64,000 nt of DNA. Source: JBNJDJ01 sp051744845 (lineage in GTDB: Bacteria; Bacillota; Clostridia; Peptostreptococcales; Acidaminobacteraceae). Shown piece after piece: positions 42,694 to 51,009 of this stretch. A program made the translations under genes and the position numbers. The stretch's first letter is position 1. Each line of letters starts with the position of its first letter. The notes under the pieces are model-generated. The model was not told the DNA's origin, searched no databases, and saw only the letters and a program-made list of their open reading frames with translations. The stretch is taken from the NCBI GenBank assembly GCA_051744845.1, contig JBNJDJ010000003.1, positions 13,506-77,505 of the forward strand. Direction: 5' to 3'.

Positions 42694-44880
42694 TTAATCA
42701 TATTTTAAAGCTTTTAAAATTTCCATTGAATCAATTTTTTTACCTGAACGTGGAATTTTATCATTAAAATATTGTTTTTTATCTTTAACTTTTAAATCTT
42801 TTTCTAAACACATTTTGAATAATTCACTATTTTTTTTCAATCTTAAAGCTCTAACTCCTGAAGCTTTTCTAGTAGCTTTTTCAGATATTAAATCTGAATT
42901 AATAATTAATAGTCTATAATCATTAGGACTTGCTAATCTAACTAAAGCTAAATCTAGTGACTTTTTAATATAAAGTACATTAACAACTGGTGATTTATCT
43001 GAATATGCATTTTTCAAATATCTTCTATTAGTTTTTGTATAATATGAATCTAAAGATAATTTCTGAACTTTTCCATTCTCATATGCAAATAACATATAAC
43101 CTTTATATTCTTTAGTTATTACCATATATATAATTTCTTCATTATCATCCATATCTAATAAATTTGGTAAATATAAGCCTAAATTAGATGCTTTATGATC
43201 ATCTATTTCATATAGATACCTTTTATAAACCATTTGTTTATTAGAAAACAATAAAACTTCTGATTTATTACTAGCTTCAATAGATTGTTTTATTTTATCA
43301 TTTTCTTTTAATTTATGGTCTTTACTTGCTCTTAGAGAAGTAAGAGGAATCTTTTTTAAATAATTATCCTTTGTTAAAAAAACTTTTAGATTATAATCTT
43401 TTATTATATTAACTGGTTTATGATCTATTATTTCCTCTTCTTTAACAATTTCAGTTTTTCTATCAATACCATACTTTTCTTTAATTCTTTTTAAATCATC
43501 TATAATAATTTGATTAATTTTTTTCTTTGACTTTATAGTAACTTCTTTTTGCTTTTTATTTTTCTTTAATTCTTTAATTTCTGAAGTTCTATTTATAATA
43601 TACTCTTCATTAATATTTCTAAGCTTAATATTTGCTACATACTCAGCCTGAATTTCATCAATTTCAAAGTTTTTTATCAAATTAGGAACAACATCTTTTT
43701 TCTTTTTAGTTTTTCTAATTATTTCAATAGCTTTATCCAAATCTAAAATAACTTTTTCTAATCCCACTAATAAATGTAGTTTTTCACTCAATTTATTAAT
43801 TTCAAATTGCAATTTTCTCTTTATAGAATCGCGTCTAAATTCTAACCAATAATCTAAAATTTTCTTTATACCTAATGTCATAGGTGATCCATTTATTAAC
43901 ATATTAAAATTACAGCTAAAACTCGATTCTAAAGGCGTTTTTTTAAATAATTTACCCATTAAAACTTCTGGATCTTTACCTCTTTTTAAATCAATAGTAA
44001 TTTTTAATCCGTTTAAATCAGTTTCATCTCTAATATCTTTTATTGAATTAATTTTATTATTCTTAACTAATCTAATTATTTTTTTTATAATTGCCTCGAT
44101 AGTAGTAGTATATGGAATTTCATATATTTCAATACAATTATCCTCTTCCATATAATTATAATTTGCTCTTAAATTTATACCACCTTTACCTGTTTCATAA
44201 ATATCTTTTAAAGCTTTTTGATCATAAATTAACTTAGCTCCTGTTGAGAAATCTGGAGCTTTTAAAGTATCTAATAAATTTATTGCTTTATCTTCAATAT
44301 AAGCAATAGTTGTATTACAAACTTCTCTTAAATTAAAACTAGATATATTACTTGCCATACCTACAGCTATACCCATATTATTATTTACAAGTATATTGGG
44401 AAAAGTAGTAGGTAAAAGTGCTGGTTCTTTTTTTGTACCATCGTAATTATCAACAAAATCAACTGTGTTTTTTTCAATATCTCTAAATAATTCTTTAGAA
44501 ATATCTGCTAATTTTGCTTCAGTATATCTTGATGCAGCATATTGCATATTTTTTGATGTACTTTTACCAAAATTTCCTTTAGATTTTACATAAGGGTGTA
44601 AAAGTGCATCGTGTCCAGTAGATAATCTAACCATTGTCTGGTATATTGCTGAATCTCCATGAGGATTTAGCTTCATAGTTTGACCAACAATATTTGCTGA
44701 CTTTGTCATTCTTTTATTTAATAACTTCATCTCATACATTGTATAAAGAATTTTTCTATGCGATGGTTTAAACCCATCTATTTCAGGTATAGCCCGAGAT
44801 ACAATAACACTCATTGCATATGGCATATAATTATTTTCTAATGTCTTGGTAATATTTTGATTAATTAATTTACTATCCAC
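42694..44880 (-). CDS. parC: Type IIA DNA topoisomerase, subunit A (topoisomerase IV ParC-like)
   Basis: DNA-breaking subunit of a type IIA topoisomerase, 728 residues. The N-terminal winged helix and tower are clear: YMPYAMSVIVSRAIPEIDGFKPSHRK (read in two parts, residues about 17-42), GQTMKLNPHGDSAIYQTMVRL, and the active tyrosine in YAASRYTEAKL (about residue 115). FPNILVNNNMGIAVGMASNI is also typical. The C-terminal region (from about residue 490) is a shortened beta-pinwheel with ASGVRALRLKK and lacks the GyrA-box, so decatenation, not supercoiling, is likely. The start is a GTG at 44880 behind AGGAG; it lies nine bases after parE. The sequence looks divergent from standard GyrA and ParC. 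Confidence 0.88.
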   Translation of the reverse strand: MDSKLINQNITKTLENNYMPYAMSVIVSRAIPEIDGFKPSHRKILYTMYEMKLLNKRMTKSANIVGQTMKLNPHGDSAIYQTMVRLSTGHDALLHPYVKSKGNFGKSTSKNMQYAASRYTEAKLADISKELFRDIEKNTVDFVDNYDGTKKEPALLPTTFPNILVNNNMGIAVGMASNISSFNLREVCNTTIAYIEDKAINLLDTLKAPDFSTGAKLIYDQKALKDIYETGKGGINLRANYNYMEEDNCIEIYEIPYTTTIEAIIKKIIRLVKNNKINSIKDIRDETDLNGLKITIDLKRGKDPEVLMGKLFKKTPLESSFSCNFNMLINGSPMTLGIKKILDYWLEFRRDSIKRKLQFEINKLSEKLHLLVGLEKVILDLDKAIEIIRKTKKKKDVVPNLIKNFEIDEIQAEYVANIKLRNINEEYIINRTSEIKELKKNKKQKEVTIKSKKKINQIIIDDLKRIKEKYGIDRKTEIVKEEEIIDHKPVNIIKDYNLKVFLTKDNYLKKIPLTSLRASKDHKLKENDKIKQSIEASNKSEVLLFSNKQMVYKRYLYEIDDHKASNLGLYLPNLLDMDDNEEIIYMVITKEYKGYMLFAYENGKVQKLSLDSYYTKTNRRYLKNAYSDKSPVVNVLYIKKSLDLALVRLASPNDYRLLIINSDLISEKATRKASGVRALRLKKNSELFKMCLEKDLKVKDKKQYFNDKIPRSGKKIDSMEILKALKYD

Positions 44881-44889
44881 AATTGACTC

Positions 44890-46866
44890 CTAACTAACAT
44901 CTATCATATCTAAATATTTTTCACCAAATTTTGCTATAAACTTTTTTCTTTTAGCAAGTTCTTTACCTAAAAGAGTATCGAACATATTCTTTGTTTCTTT
45001 AACATCTTCAGGTACAACTTTTATTAATCTTCTTGTCTTAGGTGCCATAGTTGTTTCCCAAAGCATTTCCGGATCATTTTCACCTAATCCTTTAGAACGT
45101 AATATTTTATATGGCGAATCAATTTTTTTAATAATTTCTCTTTTTTCTTTTTCATTATAAGCAAATTCAATTTTATTATCATACTTTATTTCAAATAAAG
45201 GTGTTTCAGCAATATAAATCTTACCTTCTTCTATTAAACTAGGCAATAATCTATAAAACATTGCTAAAATTAAAGTTCTAATTTGATAACCATCTACATC
45301 TGCATCTGTTGTAATAATAATTTTTGACCAAGGCAATTCATCTATATCAAATGTTGAAAATTTCTTTGAATGTTTTGATTTGATTTCTACACCACACCCA
45401 ATAACCTTTAATAAATCCATAATTATCTTAGATTTAAAAATTCTATTATAATCAGCTTTTAAACAATTTAATATTTTCCCTCTGATAGGCATTAAAGCTT
45501 GAAATTTAGCATCTCTAGCAAGTTTACACGCACCTAAAGCTGAATCTCCCTCTAAAATAAACAATTCTCTTTTATCAACTTTTTTAGATCTACAACCTAC
45601 GTATTTCTTAACTCTATTTTTCATATTATTTGAGCTTTTTGATAATTTCTTTTTAATATTTTTTCGAGTTTTTTCTGCTTTTTCTCGAGATCTTTTATTT
45701 ATTAAAACTTGATCAATTATCTTTTCCATAGTCATTTTATTTTCAATAAAAAATATTTCTAAGTATTGTCTTAAAGACTCTTTAATAAAATCTTTAATAA
45801 ATTTATTAGTAATAGCTTTCTTTGTTTGGTTTTCATAACTAGTGACAGTTGAAAATGAATTAGTAATTAAAATTAATGAATCTTCAATATCTGAAAAAGT
45901 AACTCTCTTTTCATTTTTTTTGTATTTATTTTCTTTTTTAATAAATTTGTCTAACTCATATACTAAAGCAGTTCTAATTGCTTTATTAGGTGAACCACCG
46001 TGTTCTAAAAATGATGAATTATGATAATGTTCTATTCTATTTACGTTATTATTAAACATCATAACTAATTCAAATTTTGTTTTATATTCAGGTTTATCTT
46101 TTCGGTCTTTACCCATACCTTCATCTTCTAAATAAATTTTATCTGTAAAATTTTTACCATCATTTATTTCTTCTATATAATCTTTAATACCATTCTTATA
46201 AAAAAATTCATACTCATCTTCACTTTGCTCATCTTTTAAAATAAATCTAACATTTGAATTTACAACAGCCTGTTTTTTTAACACTTCTTTAAAATAGTCT
46301 ATAGAAATATCTATACTAGTAAATACATCTAAATCAGGTTTAAATCTCTGAATAGTTCCTGGTGAATCATAATCACACTTAGTCTTTTTTAATCCACCTA
46401 CGTTTTTCCCTTTTTCAAACTCAAGTTCAAATTTATATCCTTCTCTATAAACAGTTACTTCCATAAACTCAGAACTATATTGAGTTGCACAAGCTCCTAA
46501 TCCATTTAAACCTAAAGAATACTCATAATTTTCACTTGATTGGTCATCATATTTTCCTCCTGCATAAAGCTCACAGTATATTAATTCCCAATTATATTTT
46601 CCTTCTCGTTCATTATAGTCTAAAGGGATACCTCTTCCATTATCTTTTATAGTAATTGATTTATCATTATGTAAAACTACTTCAATTAAATTCCCATGTC
46701 CTTCTCTAGCTTCATCAATAGAGTTAGAAAGGATCTCGAAAAAAGAGTGCTGAGCTCCTTTTAATCCATCTGATCCAAATATAACTGATGGTCTTTTTCT
46801 TACTCTTTCAGCTCCTTTTAAAGCAACTATACTATCATTATCATATGACGATTTTTTTCCTGACAT
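44890..46866 (-). CDS. parE: Type IIA DNA topoisomerase, subunit B (topoisomerase IV ParE-like)
   Basis: ATPase subunit partnering the downstream gene. 658 residues. GHKL ATPase motifs: HSFFEILSNSIDEAREGHG (the usual E...DN is E...SN here), IKDNGRGIPLDY, and YSLGLNGLGACATQYS in place of the usual GGLHGVGASVVNALS. The Toprim half has LFILEGDSALGACKLARD, PIRGKILNCLKA, TTDADVDGYQIRTLIL and a C-terminal RSKGLGENDPEMLWETTM. All catalytic blocks are present, but several lines differ from typical GyrB and ParE, as in a diverged second topoisomerase. The ATG at 46866 has GAGGTGA upstream. Two extended or regular TATAAT boxes lie in the 254-base upstream region. Confidence 0.88.
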   Translation of the reverse strand: MSGKKSSYDNDSIVALKGAERVRKRPSVIFGSDGLKGAQHSFFEILSNSIDEAREGHGNLIEVVLHNDKSITIKDNGRGIPLDYNEREGKYNWELIYCELYAGGKYDDQSSENYEYSLGLNGLGACATQYSSEFMEVTVYREGYKFELEFEKGKNVGGLKKTKCDYDSPGTIQRFKPDLDVFTSIDISIDYFKEVLKKQAVVNSNVRFILKDEQSEDEYEFFYKNGIKDYIEEINDGKNFTDKIYLEDEGMGKDRKDKPEYKTKFELVMMFNNNVNRIEHYHNSSFLEHGGSPNKAIRTALVYELDKFIKKENKYKKNEKRVTFSDIEDSLILITNSFSTVTSYENQTKKAITNKFIKDFIKESLRQYLEIFFIENKMTMEKIIDQVLINKRSREKAEKTRKNIKKKLSKSSNNMKNRVKKYVGCRSKKVDKRELFILEGDSALGACKLARDAKFQALMPIRGKILNCLKADYNRIFKSKIIMDLLKVIGCGVEIKSKHSKKFSTFDIDELPWSKIIITTDADVDGYQIRTLILAMFYRLLPSLIEEGKIYIAETPLFEIKYDNKIEFAYNEKEKREIIKKIDSPYKILRSKGLGENDPEMLWETTMAPKTRRLIKVVPEDVKETKNMFDTLLGKELAKRKKFIAKFGEKYLDMIDVS

Positions 46867-46890
46867 CTTTCACCTCAAATTTCTAACTTC

Positions 46891-47090
46891 GGTACAAACT
46901 AATGTTTTTAACTGCATGTACAACATTTTAATTATATCATAAAATCATTATATCGCAAATCACTTCATATTCTAATTGTACAACAGAATAATAATTTTTG
47001 CAAACTTAAGTTCGTGGCAATTAAATAAATTATTTCTTGATGTTAAATATAAACTATGTTATTATTTAGACATTCCACAAATGATGTACA
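46891..47090. repeat. Set of TGTACA palindromic sites between parE and the threonine operon
   Basis: The 6-base palindrome TGTACA occurs at 46917-46922, 46977-46982 (as TTGTACAA) and 47085-47090; a near copy GGTACAAA is at 46891-46898. The first two are exactly 60 bases apart. They flank TATAAT boxes for parE on the minus strand (about 46934-46939 and 46949-46954) and the plus-strand promoter at 47037-47065. They look like operators for a dimeric regulator. The rest of this 254-base gap is AT-rich without other recognised elements. Confidence 0.5.
47037..47065 (+). promoter_or_regulatory. Promoter of the ACT-hom-thrB-lysC operon
   Basis: TTGATG (47037-47042), a 17-base spacer and TATTAT (47060-47065) preceded by TGT as an extended -10. 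Transcription would begin near 47072, so the TGTACA at 47085-47090 lies about 13 bases into the transcript. Confidence 0.7.
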
Positions 47091-47120
47091 ATTGTTTTTT
47101 ATTGACGAACAGGAGGTTTT

Positions 47121-47561
47121 ATGGAAAAAGAAAATTTTTTAATAGTTAACTCAACCGTTTTGCCTGATATATTTGAAAAAGTTCTTAAAGCTAAAAAGTT
47201 ATTAAGAGATGAATTAGCTTCAGGAGTCAGTGAAGCTTGTAAAAAAGCTGACATTAGTCGTAGTACCTATTATAAATATTGTAACCATGTTTTTAAATTG
47301 GCTGAAAATAATATTGGTACTAAAGCCACTTTATCACTAGATTTAAAACATCAATCTGGAGTTTTATCAAATATATTAAATAAAATTGCTAAATATAAAG
47401 GGAATGTTTTAACTATAACTCAAGATACACCTGTAAATAACCACGCTCAAGTTACTTTAAAATTGGATATTAAAAACTTAGAAATATCATTTCACCAACT
47501 TGTTGAAAAATTAGAAAAATTAGATGGAATTAATAAATTAAATATTTTATTAATAGAATAG
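47121..47561 (+). CDS. ACT-domain regulatory protein with N-terminal helix-turn-helix (PheB/UPF0735 type)
   Basis: A 146-residue protein of the UPF0735 (PheB/YszB) family. The N-terminal half has a helix-turn-helix-like stretch, LASGVSEACKKADISRSTYY (about residues 34-53). Residues 70-146 form an ACT domain (LDLKHQSGVLSNILNKIAKY, NVLTITQDTPVN, ITLKLDI-like TLKLDIKNL) that typically binds an amino acid. Lying first in the hom-thrB-lysC operon, it may sense threonine, methionine or lysine and control this operon. That function is inferred from order and domains. The ATG follows AGGAGG by six bases; the next gene starts ten bases after its stop. Confidence 0.85.
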   Translation: MEKENFLIVNSTVLPDIFEKVLKAKKLLRDELASGVSEACKKADISRSTYYKYCNHVFKLAENNIGTKATLSLDLKHQSGVLSNILNKIAKYKGNVLTITQDTPVNNHAQVTLKLDIKNLEISFHQLVEKLEKLDGINKLNILLIE

Positions 47562-47570
47562 GAGGACAAA

Positions 47571-48797
47571 ATGAATATAGCTCTTTTAGGCTACGGAACT
47601 GTTGGTTCTGGAGCTTATGAAATAATTCAAGAAAATAAAAAAATGATTAAAGAAAAATATAAAATAGATATAAAAGTTAAAAAAATTCTAGTTAGATCTA
47701 TTGAAAAATATAATGACCTTCATCATAGCAATTTATTTACAACTGATATAGATGAGATTTTAGAGGACAAAACAATTGATGTAGTTATTTCTGTAATGGG
47801 AGGATTAAAACCTTCTTATAAATATGTTAAAAATGCATTAATACAAAGTAAGCATGTTATTACTGCTAATAAAGACCTTATTGCTAATAACCTAGTTGAA
47901 TTTTCTAATTTAGCTAACGAAAATAATGTTACAATCAATTATGAAGCTTCGGTAGCTGGAGGTATTTTAATTATAGAACCTTTATTAAAAAGACTTGCTG
48001 GACATAAAATCAATAGCATTTATGGAATAATTAATGGAACAACTAATTTTATATTATCTCAAATGTATGAAAATAATGAAAATTATGAATCAGTATTAAA
48101 AAATGCACAAGATTTAGGTTTTGCTGAATCTGATCCAACTTCTGATGTGGAAGGCTTAGATGCTGCTAGAAAGCTAGCTATACTTTCTATGATTAATTTT
48201 AATAAAAAAATTAATTGGGAAAATATTAAATGTAGTGGAATTACTTCTATTGACAAAACAGATATCTCATATGCAAAAAATTTAAATAAAAAAATAAAAT
48301 TATTTGCAATTTCTGAACAAACTAAAGATGGTATATATTTAGGAGTTCAACCAATATTTATAAATAAAAAGAATCAACTTGCTAAAATTGATAATGAGTA
48401 TAACGGAATCCACCTAAAAAGTAATCTAACTAAAGATTTATTATATTATGGTAAAGGTGCTGGTAAATTCCCTACTGGTTCAGCAATCTTTTCGGATTTA
48501 TTATCAATTTTAAATGGGAAAAAACAGTCTAGTTTAAAATTAGAAAATGCTAAAATATTAGATTCTTATCCATATAAAACAAATTGGTTTATTAGATTTA
48601 AAACAAAAGACGTTTCAAAAACTACTCATAAAATTTTTAATAAATTCAATGATTATAAATTTAATCTGGAAACAAATGAATTTAATAAAGAAATAACAAT
48701 CAAAATATACGATATAAAAGAAACAGTAATAAAAGACATTTTGAAACAATTTGATAACGCTACATGGAAATATTTTTTAATTATTAAAGGAGACTAA
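47571..48797 (+). CDS. hom: Homoserine dehydrogenase
   Basis: Reduces aspartate semialdehyde to homoserine, the branch point to threonine and methionine. The 408-residue protein has the NAD(P)-binding motif ALLGYGTVGSGAYEI (residues 3-17), VISVMGGLKPSYKYV, VITANKDLIA, NYEASVAGGILIIEPL, INGTTNFILSQM, AQDLGFAESDPTSDVEGLDAA (catalytic domain) and GKGAGKFPTGSAIFSDLL. The C-terminal 80 residues resemble the regulatory ACT region found in long homologues, which is the usual site of threonine feedback. The ATG follows AGGAGG; the thrB ATG lies one base after its stop. Confidence 0.96.
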   Translation: MNIALLGYGTVGSGAYEIIQENKKMIKEKYKIDIKVKKILVRSIEKYNDLHHSNLFTTDIDEILEDKTIDVVISVMGGLKPSYKYVKNALIQSKHVITANKDLIANNLVEFSNLANENNVTINYEASVAGGILIIEPLLKRLAGHKINSIYGIINGTTNFILSQMYENNENYESVLKNAQDLGFAESDPTSDVEGLDAARKLAILSMINFNKKINWENIKCSGITSIDKTDISYAKNLNKKIKLFAISEQTKDGIYLGVQPIFINKKNQLAKIDNEYNGIHLKSNLTKDLLYYGKGAGKFPTGSAIFSDLLSILNGKKQSSLKLENAKILDSYPYKTNWFIRFKTKDVSKTTHKIFNKFNDYKFNLETNEFNKEITIKIYDIKETVIKDILKQFDNATWKYFLIIKGD

Positions 48798-48798
48798 T

Positions 48799-49689
48799 AT
48801 GTTAAAAATGAAAATTCCAGCAACTTCTGCAAATATAGGTCCTGGATTTGATTGTCTTGGAGTTGCTTTAAATATTTTTTTAGAATTAACTATTCAAAAA
48901 AGTACTTCAAATCAATTTATTTGGAAAGATAAATCAAATATAGTTAAAAAAGAAAATAATTTAATAATTAATACAATTGATAATATTTTAAAAAAGAATA
49001 ATTCTAAAAAAAATTATAAAATAACTGTAATAAAAAACGATATTCCTATATCAAGAGGCTTAGGTTCATCAGCTGCTGCTATCGTAGCAGGGGTTTATTG
49101 TGCTAATTATTTATTAGACAATAAATATTCAAATAATGAATTAATTAAAATTGCTTCCGATATAGAAGGACATCCTGATAATATAGTCCCGTCAATAAAA
49201 GGTGGACTTCAAATAAGTAAAAAAATTAATAATAAATATATTATTGATCAAATTAATTTTCCAAAAAATTTAAATTTTTGTATTCTTGTTCCTAATTTCA
49301 AGTTAAGTACAAAAAAAGCAAGAGAAGCTTTACCTAAAAAGTATAAAAAGAAAGATGTTTTATTTACTTTATCAAATTTAGGAATGTTAATTAATGCTTT
49401 TAATAATAATAATTTAGAAAACATTAAATATTTATTAGAAGATAAAATTCATCAACCTTACAGAATAAACTTAATCAAAGATGGGAAAAAACTTTTTAAA
49501 AAAATCGATTCTTTAAATACCTACGGTAAATTTATAAGTGGAGCAGGCCCTACTTTGATTTGTTTAATAAAAGATGAAAAAGTCCTAAATGAAATAGATA
49601 AATATATTAATACTCTTAATACTAAATGGAAAATTTATAAAAGTACAATCAATAATCAAGGCATTAAACTAGAGGTGAATCATGGATAA
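48799..49689 (+). CDS. thrB: Homoserine kinase
   Basis: Phosphorylates homoserine on the way to threonine; GHMP kinase family, 296 residues. Visible: KIPATSANIGPGFDCLGVAL (residues 5-24), the ATP loop ISRGLGSSAAAIVAGVYCANY (about residues 86-105), GHPDNIVPSIKGG and FISGAGPTLICLI near the C-terminus. The ATG at 48799 has AGGAG six bases upstream. It overlaps lysC by eight bases at its 3' end. Threonine synthase (thrC) is not in the window and must lie elsewhere if threonine is made. Confidence 0.95.
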   Translation: MLKMKIPATSANIGPGFDCLGVALNIFLELTIQKSTSNQFIWKDKSNIVKKENNLIINTIDNILKKNNSKKNYKITVIKNDIPISRGLGSSAAAIVAGVYCANYLLDNKYSNNELIKIASDIEGHPDNIVPSIKGGLQISKKINNKYIIDQINFPKNLNFCILVPNFKLSTKKAREALPKKYKKKDVLFTLSNLGMLINAFNNNNLENIKYLLEDKIHQPYRINLIKDGKKLFKKIDSLNTYGKFISGAGPTLICLIKDEKVLNEIDKYINTLNTKWKIYKSTINNQGIKLEVNHG

Positions 49690-50905
49690 TATAATTGTTA
49701 AAAAATTTGGAGGTAGTTCTCTCAAAGACATTAATAGAATTAAGAGTGTAGCTAATCAAATAAAAAATGACTACTCAAAAAATAAATTAGTAATCGTTGT
49801 ATCAGCAATGGGTGACTCAACTAATGAATTAATAGATATGGCAAAAAAAATTTCAAACAAGCCTTCTAAAAGAGAAATAGATATGCTTTTATCAACAGGA
49901 GAACAAATCTCTATTTCTCTTTTAGCTATAGCTTTACAAGAAATAGGTTGTAAATCTATTTCTCTTACAGGAGGACAGTCTGGTATTAAAACTGATTCTT
50001 ATCATAATAAAGCTAGAATTGCTGAAATTGATACTACACGTATAAAAAAAGAATTAAATAATAATAATATTGTAATCATAGCTGGATTTCAAGGAGTTAC
50101 AAAAAATTTAGATATTACCACTTTAGGAAGAGGAGGTTCTGATACTACAGCAGTTGCAGTAGCTAGTGCACTAAATGCAAAAATATGTGAGATTTATACA
50201 GATGTTGATGGAATATATACTACTGACCCTAGAATATGTCCTGAAAGTAAAAAACTAAAAGAAATTAGTTATAAAGAAATGTTAGAGTTTGCTCGACAAG
50301 GCGCTAGTGTACTACATCCTAGGAGTGTAGAGATTGCTAGTAAATATAAATTACCTTTAATTGTTAAATCTTCTTATGAAAATAAGAATGGAACAAAAAT
50401 TATAAAGGAGTCAACTATGGAAAAAACATTAATTAGAGGAATTGCTTTAGACAATAATATCAATAGAATAACTGTAACAAAAGTTCCAGATCGACCTGGA
50501 ATAGCTTTTAAATTATTTTCTAAACTTTCAAATGCAAATATAACTATTGATACTATTATTCAAAATCTGAATCATAATAAAAGAAATGATATTTCTTTTA
50601 CTGTTTCAGATGAATCGTTTGATGACTCTTTAGAAATATGCGAAAAATTTTCTGATAAATTTAACGATACTGAAGTTATATTTAAAAAACATGTATCAAA
50701 AATTTCAATAATTGGAACAGGTATTTCTTCAAATGCAGAAATTGCTTCTACATATTTTGAAACTCTTTACGAACTTGGCATAAACATTGAAATGATATCT
50801 ACTTCAGAAATTAAAATTTCATGTATTATTTCTTCAAAAAATTCAAAAAAAGCAGTAAATAAAATACATGAAAAATTTAAGTTAGATAAAATAAATATCC
50901 ATTAA
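49682..50905 (+). CDS. lysC: Aspartate kinase with tandem ACT domains (alpha/beta type)
   Basis: First step of the aspartate family pathway (lysine, threonine, methionine). The 407-residue protein has the N-terminal kinase domain (IVKKFGGSSLKDINR, VVSAMGDSTNEL, LLSTGEQISISLLA, FQGVTKNLDITTLGRGGSDT, EIYTDVDGIYTTDPR and ARQGASVLHPRSVE) and a C-terminal pair of ACT domains beginning near residue 260 (ITVTKVPDRPGIAFKLF). Met246 has its own ribosome site, AAAGGAG with a six-base spacing, which would make a separate 162-residue regulatory beta subunit as in Bacillus subtilis LysC. It overlaps thrB by eight bases and ends the operon. Confidence 0.96.
   Translation: MDNIIVKKFGGSSLKDINRIKSVANQIKNDYSKNKLVIVVSAMGDSTNELIDMAKKISNKPSKREIDMLLSTGEQISISLLAIALQEIGCKSISLTGGQSGIKTDSYHNKARIAEIDTTRIKKELNNNNIVIIAGFQGVTKNLDITTLGRGGSDTTAVAVASALNAKICEIYTDVDGIYTTDPRICPESKKLKEISYKEMLEFARQGASVLHPRSVEIASKYKLPLIVKSSYENKNGTKIIKESTMEKTLIRGIALDNNINRITVTKVPDRPGIAFKLFSKLSNANITIDTIIQNLNHNKRNDISFTVSDESFDDSLEICEKFSDKFNDTEVIFKKHVSKISIIGTGISSNAEIASTYFETLYELGINIEMISTSEIKISCIISSKNSKKAVNKIHEKFKLDKINIH
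50404..50419 (+). promoter_or_regulatory. Internal ribosome site and start for the aspartokinase beta subunit
   Basis: AAAGGAG (50404-50410) lies six bases before the in-frame ATG 50417-50419, which is codon 246. In Bacillus subtilis lysC the beta subunit also starts near this residue. Confidence 0.75.
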
Positions 50906-50932
50906 AAAAACAGGGTTAACCCCTGATTTTTT
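50904..50932 (+). terminator. Terminator after lysC
   Basis: CAGGG-TTAAC-CCCTG with A-run before and T-run after (50911-50925 core). It ends the ACT-hom-thrB-lysC transcript. The gap onward to 51009 is AT-rich with no gene. Confidence 0.85.
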
Positions 50933-51009
50933 AATCTAGAATTCATTTAATAAAATAATTATTAAAATTTTCGTTTTTTTCATATTAAATCATCTAAATA
51001 TTTATTAAA

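Noticed and set aside
46867..47120. A riboswitch or T-box ahead of the ACT-hom operon.
   Set aside because: No T-box core (GGGTGGNACCGCG) or lysine-riboswitch core, and the leader after the promoter is only about 50 bases.
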